Shown piece after piece: positions 33,557 through 41,611 of a stretch of DNA of 64,000 nucleotides (position 1 is the first letter of the stretch; the number at the start of each line of letters is the position of its first letter). The position numbers were made by a program, and so were the translations under genes. Under the pieces are notes generated by a model. It saw only the letters and a list, made by a program, of their open reading frames with translations, did no database searches and was not told the origin of the DNA. The stretch is from the NCBI GenBank assembly GCA_013359125.1, contig JABWCR010000001.1:1-64000 (forward strand), given 5' to 3'. Source of the DNA: Armatimonadota bacterium (GTDB lineage: Bacteria; Armatimonadota; Fimbriimonadia; Fimbriimonadales; GBS-DC).

Positions 33557-35485
33557 TTATCGATTCAGCAGGGTTCCGACGTATCTCAGCGCTTCGTTGG
33601 CGCAGGTCGCGCAGTAGCCGCCTTCCTCTGCCATACGGTTTACCACGTCGTTAATCTTTCTCAGTTGGTCGGGGTCGGGCGTCTTGGCCGAGGTCGTGAT
33701 CTTGACGATGTCCTTTAGGTCGGCAAAGAGCTTTCGCTCGATCGCTTCTCTCAGGCGCTCGTCGCTGCCAATCTCGAATCGCGCGCCGCGTCGAGCCAGC
33801 GATGCCACGCTTCTTAGCACGCCCTCGCGAAACTCGCGCTTGGCGTTATCGCTGACGCCGATCTGCTCTTCGATGCTGCGCATCAGCTTCTCGTCGGGGT
33901 CCAGCTCTTCGTCGGTTATCGGGTCGTTCACCTTCGTCTTGTTGCAGTAGGCGTCCACGTTGTCCAGGTAGTTCTCTACTAGGGTCTTGGCCGCCTCTTC
34001 GTACGAGTAGACGAAGAAGCGCTGAACTTCCTTCTTGATCAGCTCGTCGTATTCTTTTCGAGCGTCGTCCAGCATGGTCAGAAGCTTCTTGCGCTCTTCC
34101 TCGCTGCTGGTGTGCTCTACCAGGCCGTCGCGCAAGGATCGCAGCACATCGATAGGCGTGATGCAGGCCTTGCTGGTTACCATCGATGCCGATAGCCGAT
34201 TGAGAATGAAGCGCGGCGAGACGCCGTTCATGCCTTCGTCGCCGTACTCTTCTCGAAGCTCTTTAACGTGCCGCTGGTCCCAGTCGCCCACTTGTCGCTC
34301 GCCGTCGTACAGTTTCATCTTGGTCAGCAGCGACATGCCGCTCTTCTTGGGCGGCTTCAGTCGGCTCATGATGGCGAACATGGCGGCGGAGCGCAGCGCG
34401 TGCGGCGCGATGTGCACCTTGGCCAGCTCGTTGGTCTCGTCGTTCCATTGAGACTGGTGGATCAGCTTGTCGTAAATGCGCACCTCTTGGCCGACTTGCA
34501 GGTTGTAGGGCACCTTCACCACGAACATTCGGTCGATCATTGCCTCGTTCTCCTTGTTGGAGAAGTAGCTATTGAACTCGTATTCGTTGGTGTGCGCCAC
34601 CACTACAGTGTCGGTGTAGATGAGCGAGAATCGACCGATCTTGATCATTTGCTCGCCCGCTACGGTGTTCAGCTCGTATAAGAATCGCTTGTCGGCCTTC
34701 AGCATCTCGATGAACTCCATGATGCCGCGGTTGGCCTTGTTCAGTTCGCCGTCGAAGTTGTAGACCCGCGGGTCCGATTCGACGCCGATCTGGGTCAGCA
34801 GGTTGAGGTTGACGCTGCCGGTGAGTTCGGAAACGTCCTGAGACTTGGGGTCGCTGGGCTTAAACGTGCCCACGCCGACTCGGTCTCGCTCGGAGAGCAA
34901 GATTCTCACGACGGGCACCGATTCGAAATTATCGCCCCATTCGTGGCTCATGCGCCAGCGGCACACAGGGCAGAGGTCGCCTTCGATGTGCACGCCGTAT
35001 CGCTTCTTAAACTCGGCGCGAAGCTCCTCGGGCACTAGGTGGAGCGGCTCTTCGTGCATGGGGCAGTCCTTAATGGCGTAGACCGCGCCCGATTCTGCCT
35101 TGGAGAACTTCTCCAGTCCCCGCTTAAGCATGGTTACCAAAGTCGACTTTCCCCCGCCCACCGGGCCGACCAGCAGCAGAATTCGCTTCCGCACATCCAG
35201 CCGCTTGGCCGCCGGAGCCAGATACTCCTCGACCAGATGCTGCAGCGTACGATCCATGCCGTACAGCTCGGTGGTAAAGAACTTGTAATCCTTTGGGAGA
35301 TCGTCCCCGCGCTCTATCATGCCGTCTGCCGCCACCATCTCGTAGAGGCGCGCATGGGCGAGGCTGGCGACCTTTGGATCTTTGGCCACAGCCTCCAGGT
35401 AGTCGGCAAAAACGCCTTCCCACTGGACCTGCTTGGCCAGCCGCCTCTGTTCGTCCATCTGCTTCAGAAAATCAGCAGTATTCAT
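33557..35485 (-). CDS. prkA: PrkA-type serine protein kinase (AAA+)
   Basis: This 642-aa protein matches PrkA in length and layout. An AAA+ core has Walker A LLVGPVGGGKSTLVTML, then CPMHEEPLHLVPEELR with a CPVCRWR zinc-like motif. A C-terminal kinase-like domain follows. PrkA homologues act in stress and stationary-phase or sporulation regulation. The ATG at 35485 follows AAGGAAG; an upstream in-frame ATG at 35548 lacks support. The usual partners YeaH/YhbH and SpoVR are not in the window. Confidence 0.93.
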   Translation of the reverse strand: MNTADFLKQMDEQRRLAKQVQWEGVFADYLEAVAKDPKVASLAHARLYEMVAADGMIERGDDLPKDYKFFTTELYGMDRTLQHLVEEYLAPAAKRLDVRKRILLLVGPVGGGKSTLVTMLKRGLEKFSKAESGAVYAIKDCPMHEEPLHLVPEELRAEFKKRYGVHIEGDLCPVCRWRMSHEWGDNFESVPVVRILLSERDRVGVGTFKPSDPKSQDVSELTGSVNLNLLTQIGVESDPRVYNFDGELNKANRGIMEFIEMLKADKRFLYELNTVAGEQMIKIGRFSLIYTDTVVVAHTNEYEFNSYFSNKENEAMIDRMFVVKVPYNLQVGQEVRIYDKLIHQSQWNDETNELAKVHIAPHALRSAAMFAIMSRLKPPKKSGMSLLTKMKLYDGERQVGDWDQRHVKELREEYGDEGMNGVSPRFILNRLSASMVTSKACITPIDVLRSLRDGLVEHTSSEEERKKLLTMLDDARKEYDELIKKEVQRFFVYSYEEAAKTLVENYLDNVDAYCNKTKVNDPITDEELDPDEKLMRSIEEQIGVSDNAKREFREGVLRSVASLARRGARFEIGSDERLREAIERKLFADLKDIVKITTSAKTPDPDQLRKINDVVNRMAEEGGYCATCANEALRYVGTLLNR

Positions 35486-35529
35486 TTTCTTCCTTAAACC
35501 CCCTTGATTGACCTCCCGTGGGTGCGGGT

Positions 35530-35544
35530 TCCCCCATTGGGGGA
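35530..35544. promoter_or_regulatory. Perfect palindrome upstream of prkA
   Basis: TCCCCCA-T-TGGGGGA is a perfect inverted repeat about 45 bp before the prkA start, in the 244-bp divergent gap 35486-35729. It could be an operator. Nothing else in that gap is recognised apart from the -10 box near 35713. Confidence 0.35.
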
Positions 35545-35712
35545 TCATCGGTCTGTCAGCGCCTCATGTTTTGCACAGCGTCGCCACGAACGGTTTGACG
35601 CTCGCCCGAGGTTTATGTTCCACATCCTTTGGGCGGGTTTGAGAAGCGTCCCATAATCTATATGCAACGGGCCAGAAGTTTGTAAAGCCTGCAGGGAGTC
35701 AACCTGGTTTAA

Positions 35713-35718
35713 TAGAAT
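35713..35718 (+). promoter_or_regulatory. -10 box for the sugar permease gene
   Basis: TAGAAT (overlapping TTTAAT) ends 11 nt before the ATG at 35730. TTGGAG lies between them and could be a weak ribosome site. Confidence 0.4.
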
Positions 35719-35729
35719 GTTGGAGCTGG

Positions 35730-36617
35730 ATGCGCTCCTCTATTAAGAACGATCTTTCGGGCTACGCGTTCGTCGCGCCGTGGCTGATCGGATTCTTCGC
35801 ATTTGCGCTCTATCCCGTTTTGTCAACGCTCTATCTCAGCTTCACCGATTTCGACGCGCTGTCGCCGCCGCGATGGGTCGGCCTGGACAACTACATCGAC
35901 CTCGTTGGAGACGCCGACTACTTCTGGCGCTCGTTATATAATACGGCCTTCATGCTCATCGAGGTTCCTTTGAGCGTGATATTGGGGCTGTTTCTGGCGA
36001 TATTGCTGAACGCGAATCTGCGGGGACAGGCGGTGTTTCGAGCGCTGTTCTACGTCCCGGCGGTGGTTCCGACTGTGGCGGCGTCGTTTCTTTGGCTGTG
36101 GACGCTGAACCCGGTGAATGGTTTGGCGGCGCCGGTCAACCAGGCTTTGGGTTCCGTAGGACTGGAGCCTGTCAACTGGTTTACCGATCCGGCTACGGCC
36201 AAATGGGGCTTCATTGTGATGGACCTGTGGATGATCGGCGGAGCGATGGTGATCTATCTGGCCGCGCTGCAGAACGCGCCGATCGCGCTTTACGAGGCGG
36301 CGGCGCTGGACGGCGCGCGGCCCTGGCAGATGCTGCGCTATATCACGGTGCCGTTCATCTCTCCGGTGATCTTCTATATGTCGGTGATGGGCGTGATCGG
36401 CGCGTTTCAATACTTTGCGCAGACCTTTGTGATGACGCAGGGCGGACCGGAGAACTCGACCCTGTTCTATTCGCTCTATCTGTTTCAGAACGCCTTTTCT
36501 TACTTTAGGATGGGGCATGCCTGCGCGATGGCCTGGATGCTGTTTCTGCTGTCGGCGCTCTGCGTCTGGCTGATCTGGCGCTCCTCTCGACGCTGGGTCT
36601 ACTACGCGGGGGAATGA
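35730..36617 (+). CDS. Sugar ABC transporter permease (MalF/UgpA type)
   Basis: This 295-aa inner-membrane permease has six hydrophobic helices and the EAA loop EAAALDGARPWQMLRYITVP that docks the ATPase. The opening GYAFVAPWLIGFFAFALYP is typical of the carbohydrate group. The second permease, binding protein and ATPase normally next to it are absent: repeats and a relic gene follow on this strand. It may use shared components, or the operon may have been split by the island at 36.6-39.7 kb. Confidence 0.92.
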   Translation: MRSSIKNDLSGYAFVAPWLIGFFAFALYPVLSTLYLSFTDFDALSPPRWVGLDNYIDLVGDADYFWRSLYNTAFMLIEVPLSVILGLFLAILLNANLRGQAVFRALFYVPAVVPTVAASFLWLWTLNPVNGLAAPVNQALGSVGLEPVNWFTDPATAKWGFIVMDLWMIGGAMVIYLAALQNAPIALYEAAALDGARPWQMLRYITVPFISPVIFYMSVMGVIGAFQYFAQTFVMTQGGPENSTLFYSLYLFQNAFSYFRMGHACAMAWMLFLLSALCVWLIWRSSRRWVYYAGE

Positions 36618-36652
36618 CAAGAGCGGGCGATTGTGCCCCTCCCCTGTATCCC

Positions 36653-36781
36653 CTCCCCAAACTCTGGCGAGTTTAGGGAGGGGAGCGAAAGCCATTTTGC
36701 TCCCTGAACAGGTCGCCGTTTGCGCGTTCAGGGAACCGTCGGACGCGCTAATCGGGAGGGCGAGCGTCCCCGCGAGCCGAA
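36653..36781 (+). repeat. Mosaic intergenic repeat, copy 3 (left edge of RM island)
   Basis: Bases 36653-36695 are identical to 1-43 (palindrome plus flank). Bases 36754-36781 are the 28-bp module GGGAGGGCGAGCGTCC... in direct orientation with 39610-39637. The 25-bp TGTAGCACAA module is missing here. The rest of 36618-36893 has no gene; 36810-36890 is GC-rich filler that resembles 9181-9203 in places. Confidence 0.8.
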
Positions 36782-36893
36782 AGCGTTCCGAATGGCGGGC
36801 GCGGAGGGATTTGAAGAGGGCCGGCGAGGACGCCGGGGGCGTTTTATCTGGCTCGGGGCAGGAGCCGCCCTCCTTGCCTCCAATAATCCCTGC

Positions 36894-37387
36894 ATGAGAC
36901 CTGCGCGGAAATATCAATACGACGCCGTCGAGGAAGCGCTGCAGAGGCTCGGCGGTTATGCTGCGCTTGCCGACATCTATCGCGAGGCGCTGAAAACGCC
37001 CGGAATCGAATGGGGCACACAGACGCCTTTCGCCAGCATTCGACGCATCGTCCAGAAGATGCCCGATCGGTTCTTCAGAATTCGCTCAGGCGTTTGGGGC
37101 CTAGTTGATCAGAGGCAACGGATCGAAGGGCTTTTTGGCGCGGAAGCCGAGACGCCGACCCCATCGCAGTCCGAGTTCACGCACACTTTCTACCAAGGAT
37201 TAGTCGTGGAACTGGGCAAGCTGAAGCAGTATCAGACCTATGTGCCGGCTCAGGACAAAAATCGAAGCTTCAAGGGCGCGACGCTAGTGCGGTCGCCGAC
37301 ATGACGGAGCTCCCGCCTTTTACCTATCCTTGGATACTCAACGAGGTGAAGAGCATCGATGTCATTCAATGCGCACAGCCACCCTAA
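36894..37387 (+). pseudogene. Relic of an HTH-domain restriction-endonuclease-like gene (frameshifted, truncated)
   Basis: From ATG 36894 a winged-helix N-terminus (LQRLGGYAALADIYREALKT, then IRRIVQKMPDRFF, RIRSGVWGLVD) leads to FYQGLVVELGKLKQYQTYVP and AQDKNRSFKGATL, and stops at 37304. In the -1 frame the protein goes on from about 37280 as VADMTELPPFTYPWILNEVK and SIDVIQ, then stops at 37385. Related proteins, from memory, continue after IDVI into a nuclease-like domain with an EVEHST motif; that part is absent. So one frameshift plus a 3' deletion is inferred. It abuts the DpnII-like gene. Confidence 0.72.
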
Positions 37388-38301
37388 TACCACTCGCATT
37401 TAATTAGAATATCTTCTAAAAGCCCATCTTCGCAGAAATGCAGGTTTAAAATATACGGAAGTTGGTCAAAAGCTTCCCGCAATGGCTTTTGGCTGCTTTT
37501 CCAACCTTCCCCGTCGGTTATCCACACAAAGCCAACCTGCTGATTTGCAAGGTGATCGTGTAACACCTTCAACTCACCCGCTACGGCCTTTAGCTTGCTA
37601 CCGCCTCCACTATAGTAATTGGTTTCTACTAATATCAGTTTTCCCATCGACTTTACTGCAAAATCAAATCTCCTGTTGGCTCTGTCAGGTTCCACCTTTA
37701 TGCAAAACTTCTCCCATATAGCCGAGTAAGTCGCCCCGGAAAGGAAGTGAATATCTCCCTTGCATGCGATCTGATGAAGCTTCGCCTTGACCAATTCTTC
37801 CATTGAAGTGCCTGCCCGATTCTTTCGACCATTGGAGTCAAGTCCGACTTCAACACCTAAAACATAATCAGGAACATTTTTAATGTTAATTAGTAAGTCA
37901 ATAATGCCTGTCTTCCTGGAAAAGTAAATCGCCTCGTCAACAGACAAGTTCGAATCAAATTTATACGCTAATTGTTGCTCACAGCCAGCACTATCAATAT
38001 CAGTCACGAGAACACTTTTGTTCTGGGATCTGAGTGCTACAAGCACAGGTAGCACTTTAGACACACTAGGGTGGTTTTTGATGACATAACGCAGGCGCGA
38101 TTCGGCATCTGGATGTCCTGCCGCATAATTGAGAATGTTTAGATCCAAGTCTAAATCAGATAATGATTTATATACTTTTTTCCAATTTACGAAGTACTCC
38201 CAGGTCATAATTGATTTGCGAAGCGTTGAAATCAGCTTATCAAACACAGCGTTGGGATCGTCTGTTCTCAAGCGTGATACCCATAGATCGGTCCGGTTCA
38301 T
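37384..38301 (-). CDS. dpnII: DpnII/MboI-family type II restriction endonuclease (GATC)
   Basis: This 305-aa protein matches the DpnII family, with the hallmark GLDSNGRKNRAGT (residues 153-165) after E151, and a nuclease core RFDFAVKSMGKLILVETNYY (D213, E226). Known members cut before GATC. The gene is clearly AT-richer than its neighbours, a sign of transfer. It lies 55 bp downstream of the methyltransferase on the same strand. TTAGAGTTTAGAT directly precedes the ATG, so it may also have its own leaderless-type promoter. Its stop overlaps the relic gene by 4 bp. Confidence 0.88.
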   Translation of the reverse strand: MNRTDLWVSRLRTDDPNAVFDKLISTLRKSIMTWEYFVNWKKVYKSLSDLDLDLNILNYAAGHPDAESRLRYVIKNHPSVSKVLPVLVALRSQNKSVLVTDIDSAGCEQQLAYKFDSNLSVDEAIYFSRKTGIIDLLINIKNVPDYVLGVEVGLDSNGRKNRAGTSMEELVKAKLHQIACKGDIHFLSGATYSAIWEKFCIKVEPDRANRRFDFAVKSMGKLILVETNYYSGGGSKLKAVAGELKVLHDHLANQQVGFVWITDGEGWKSSQKPLREAFDQLPYILNLHFCEDGLLEDILIKCEWY

Positions 38302-38356
38302 ATCTAAACTCTAAGCCCCCAGAGTTGACGCCGAATTAAGCTCCAATGCAACTTGG

Positions 38357-39241
38357 CTATCGATAAGCGATATCGTCTCTCAGCCTAGCAACGGCCACGG
38401 CTGTAAAATCTTCTTCTATTTCAAATCCCACAAACCTGCGACCAAGCCTCACCGCTGCGACGCCGGTCGTGCCGCTGCCGCAGAAGGGGTCCAGCACCAG
38501 GTCGCCTGGTTTGCTGGCGGCCTGCACGATGCGCATCAAGAGTTCCTCCGGTTTCTGGGTCGGATGTTTGCCGTATCGCTTTTCCCATGGTTTAGGCGGC
38601 TGGATGCGCCAAAGGCTCAGCATCTGCTTGCCGGGCGCCGGGTCGCCGATCGACTTCATCGTTTCGTAGTCAAAATAGTGCTTCGCTTTTTTGTCCTTCT
38701 TGGCCCATAGCACCGTTTCGGTAGCGTGGGTAAAGTAGCGGCACGAGAGGTTGGGCGGCGGATTGACCTTGAACCAGGCGATGTCGTTTAGGATCGCGTA
38801 GCCCAGCTGCTGCATGGCAAAGCCGACGCTGTAGATGTTGTGGTGGGTACCCGAGACGAAGATCGTGCCGTTAGGCTTCAAAACCCTTCTGCACTCGCGC
38901 AGCCACTGCACGTTAAAATCGTGCACCTCGTGGAAGCTTCGCGCGGCGTCCCATTGGCCTTTGTCCACCGAGACCATCTGGCCCGCATGGCACGTGATGC
39001 CGCCATCGGACAGAAAGTAGGGCGGATCGGCGAAGATGAGGTCGAACGCCTCGCTGCGGCACTGTTGAAGCAGTTGAAGCGCATCGCCCGCATAGAGCCG
39101 GACGCCCTTATCGGCGTGATAGAAGGAGGGCTTCGGCGCGTCGTACTGGGCGTTCCCGTCCGCCAGGATCAGCGCGCCTTTGTCCAAAAGTTCTTCTTTG
39201 GAAAGGAAAAGGTCGTCCGCGGGCGGGGCAGTCCCAAGCAT
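38357..39241 (-). CDS. dpnA: DpnA-like adenine-N6 DNA methyltransferase (GATC)
   Basis: This 294-aa beta-class N6-adenine methyltransferase has the catalytic motif DPPY (residues 72-75) before the SAM motif DPFCGSGTTG (251-260). The segments GQMVSVDKGQWD, NLSCRYFTHATETVLWAKK and GKHPTQKPEELL closely resemble DpnA, the second methylase of the DpnII system. GC content is host-like, unlike the endonuclease. TAGGAT ends 8 nt before the ATG. No DpnM (alpha-class, Dam-like) gene is in the window, so this enzyme must protect DNA alone or with a distant Dam. Confidence 0.92.
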   Translation of the reverse strand: MLGTAPPADDLFLSKEELLDKGALILADGNAQYDAPKPSFYHADKGVRLYAGDALQLLQQCRSEAFDLIFADPPYFLSDGGITCHAGQMVSVDKGQWDAARSFHEVHDFNVQWLRECRRVLKPNGTIFVSGTHHNIYSVGFAMQQLGYAILNDIAWFKVNPPPNLSCRYFTHATETVLWAKKDKKAKHYFDYETMKSIGDPAPGKQMLSLWRIQPPKPWEKRYGKHPTQKPEELLMRIVQAASKPGDLVLDPFCGSGTTGVAAVRLGRRFVGFEIEEDFTAVAVARLRDDIAYR

Positions 39242-39244
39242 CGG

Positions 39245-39283
39245 GATCGATCCTACCAGATCGGATCAAGGGGGGTGAAGATC
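39245..39283 (-). promoter_or_regulatory. Methyltransferase promoter with five GATC sites
   Basis: The minus-strand -10 box TAGGAT (39255-39250) precedes the dpnA-like ATG by 8 nt. GATC occurs at 39245, 39249, 39259, 39264 and 39280, with the palindrome GGATCGATCC covering the -10/start spacer. These are the predicted target sites of the enzymes encoded downstream, so methylation could feed back on transcription. Confidence 0.5.
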
Positions 39284-39346
39284 GTTGCGACGCCCAGTTT
39301 CCCCTAGGCCCTCGGCTCGCGGTCTCTGGACCTCGTCCGTCTTCAG

Positions 39347-39727
39347 TCCCCTCCCCAAACGCGGAGCGTTTGGGGAGGGGATATAGGGGAGGGGCGCCTT
39401 TCATCCCTCAACAACCGTTCGAACCAGACTGGGCGAGCCGAGGCTAGCCCACTTGACTTTTCAAGACGGTATCTCCACACCTCTGGGTGTCGAGGGATGC
39501 CAGGCCGGCGGGGACGCCGGCGGTACTTTTTGTCTCTCCGCGCCCACAGGCGCGGAGGGGTCGGGAACCTTTCGACCACCATTTGTCGGGCGTTGCGAAC
39601 GGTCTAGACGGGAGGGCGAGCGTCCCCGCGAGCCGAAAGCGCGGGCCAGGCGGGAGCCTGGCGTTCCGAACGGCGTTCCGTTTGAACGGGATTTTTTGAG
39701 AATGTAGCACAATTTTGAGCACGAATC
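39347..39727 (+). repeat. Mosaic intergenic repeat, copy 4 (right edge of RM island)
   Basis: A perfect 15-bp-arm palindrome lies at 39348-39380 (arms ending AAACGC / GCGTTT, 3-nt loop GGA). The 28-bp module is at 39610-39637, the GGGCCAGGC...CGAAC module at 39643-39671, GAACGGGATTTTTTG at 39684-39698, and the 25-bp module at 39703-39727. The whole 537-bp gap 39242-39778 has no supported gene; small frames in it are repeat translations. Confidence 0.8.
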
Positions 39728-39760
39728 GAGCCCCAGATTCGGCCATAAGCGCGATTCGGC

Positions 39761-39766
39761 TATAAT
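39761..39766 (+). promoter_or_regulatory. -10 box for the exporter/MoxR/DUF58 operon
   Basis: TATAAT ends 12 nt before the ATG at 39779, leaving at most about 5 nt of leader. No ribosome site is visible. Confidence 0.55.
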
Positions 39767-39778
39767 GGCGCATCGATC

Positions 39779-41611
39779 ATGCGACGCATCGCGATGGCGC
39801 TCGGCTTCTGTCTGTTCGCCTGTTCGGCAACGCTCTCGCAGCAGGTTGAGATCAGCGCTCAGCCGGTCTTCGGTCGCGCTCATATGGCCGTATTCAGAGA
39901 GCCGATGGAGCCGCTCTGGATCGTCCTCCAAAACAAGGGGCCGAGCCTTAAGGGCTATATCGAGGCAAACTCCGGCTCGAACCTCTATCGAATGCCCGTC
40001 GATCTGCCTTCCGGTTCGACCAAGCGCGCGCTCATCTATCCTCCGGGCGGCCTCCCCGACAGCGTCGCCTATGTCGCCGGGCGCCGGCGATTCGTCGTTA
40101 AATCGGCCTACGCTCCGCCTCAATTAGGGATACCGTTAGTGGCGATCGGCGATGAGTTCGGCGGTTTGGAGGCTTTTGCGGCGTCGTCCGTTGGGACGGA
40201 CGCATTTGCAAAGTGGATTCCCGATTATGTGCGGCCAGAGAACGCGCCCGATCGATCCATCGGCTATGCCGGCCGTCCCGTACTGATCGTCGGCGCTGGC
40301 GCCGAAAGGCTGGCCGAGGCTCAATGGGGCGCGATCCTGCTTCATACGGCGAGGGGAGGCAGGCTTTATCTATTGGGCGGTCCGGGCGCGGTCTATTTGT
40401 CGGTGCCCGGGTTGGCCGACGCGCTCCCGGTCGAAAGGCTGCGCGTAAAGAGCGGCCTGAATCTGGCGCCCTTGGCGCGAGCTTTGCAGGGCCGACCGTT
40501 TTCCGACCGGGCGACCGGCACCGTCGGCGCGTTGCGTTCGGGAGCGGCGCTGCTGGCGGGGACGGATGAAGAGTGTTTGATGGCCGTTCGATCGTATGGT
40601 CTTGGAACGGTTTGCTTTGTAGCCGTCAGCCTTTGGGATCGCCCTCTGAGCCAGTGGCCTGACAAGCACAAACTGATCGATGTCGCGAACTGGAGGGAAG
40701 CCGAGCGCGTTTCGATCGAGAGTCTGGCAACCGCTACCTATTGGTCGACTAGCGCCGACACCGTCGCCTCTAAAATCACCTTGCCGTCGGCCAATACGGT
40801 CGTGGGGGCGCTCTTTGCTTACTTTGTGCTCGTCGTGCCCGTGAATTACTTTGTGCTAAAGAGACGAAAAGCCCTTCATAAGAGCTGGCTCACGGCGCTG
40901 ATCTGTTCGCTGGCGTTCGTCGGGGTTGCGTATGCCCTGATGGCCGATCTGCGCTCTCTGCATACAATGGTCAAGACGCAAGGCGTTCTCATCGTTCCGA
41001 CTGGGGCCGAGATCGCGCTGCTTTATGCTACGGGCACGATATTCTCGTCTGCGCAGGGTCGATACGAGCTGAAGGCGCCTGCCGCAGAGATGTATCGAGC
41101 TGATGATTCGGCTTACGCGCCTGTGCTCGCCAGTGTCCGCGTGATCGACGACGGGCGCGACATCTCTGCACAGGTAGACGCTAGAAACCTCTCCTTTATG
41201 CGGATGCATTTGGACGGCCGCATCGATTTGGGGGGCAAGGTTTCGGCCACGGTACGGCACGTCTCTGGAAAGCGGTATCGAGGGAGCATCGTCAACGGCA
41301 CGACTTTTGAACTGCAAAACGCGACCGTTATCTATCCGAACGTTTCTATGGGCTCTCGGCCATTGACTATTCGCCCTGGAGAGACCGTAACGTTCGAGGC
41401 TGATCTAACCTGGGCGAGCGGGGCGCAAGTCGATCGACAGCATCCTTCGAGCCCTCAAGAAGCGTTTGGCGCGGCAGGCGATCGGCTCCCGCGCTTCGTC
41501 GCCCTTCGCGCAAACATCAATCTGAGCGATCCCTTGGTCAAAGCGGAAGGCCACTATTCGGAACAGGAAGTCGTCGCCTACCTTGTTGTGCCCGTGGGGC
41601 GAACCCAGTGA
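39779..41611 (+). CDS. Large exported membrane protein, unknown (operon head)
   Basis: This 610-aa protein has a signal peptide (MALGFCLFACSATLSQ), a beta-rich domain to about 160, and a Rossmann or GATase1-like stretch around 165-215 (RPVLIVGAGAERLAEAQWG, ILLHTARGGRLYLLGG). Two transmembrane helices lie at about 340-400 (VVGALFAYFVLVVPVNYFVL; WLTALICSLAFVGVAYALMA), and a C-terminal beta domain follows. The layout resembles large Bat/DUF58-associated membrane proteins. The stop overlaps the GTG of an ABC permease. Function unknown; probably part of an envelope complex with the genes that follow. Confidence 0.75.
   Translation: MRRIAMALGFCLFACSATLSQQVEISAQPVFGRAHMAVFREPMEPLWIVLQNKGPSLKGYIEANSGSNLYRMPVDLPSGSTKRALIYPPGGLPDSVAYVAGRRRFVVKSAYAPPQLGIPLVAIGDEFGGLEAFAASSVGTDAFAKWIPDYVRPENAPDRSIGYAGRPVLIVGAGAERLAEAQWGAILLHTARGGRLYLLGGPGAVYLSVPGLADALPVERLRVKSGLNLAPLARALQGRPFSDRATGTVGALRSGAALLAGTDEECLMAVRSYGLGTVCFVAVSLWDRPLSQWPDKHKLIDVANWREAERVSIESLATATYWSTSADTVASKITLPSANTVVGALFAYFVLVVPVNYFVLKRRKALHKSWLTALICSLAFVGVAYALMADLRSLHTMVKTQGVLIVPTGAEIALLYATGTIFSSAQGRYELKAPAAEMYRADDSAYAPVLASVRVIDDGRDISAQVDARNLSFMRMHLDGRIDLGGKVSATVRHVSGKRYRGSIVNGTTFELQNATVIYPNVSMGSRPLTIRPGETVTFEADLTWASGAQVDRQHPSSPQEAFGAAGDRLPRFVALRANINLSDPLVKAEGHYSEQEVVAYLVVPVGRTQ

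Noticed and set aside
37384-39241. A larger defence island (CRISPR, Zorya, Gabija or similar)
   Set aside because: Beyond the two RM genes and the relic, the flanking genes are housekeeping or transport genes with host-like composition. The HerA-like/Mre11 pair is 15 kb away and looks like a repair module.
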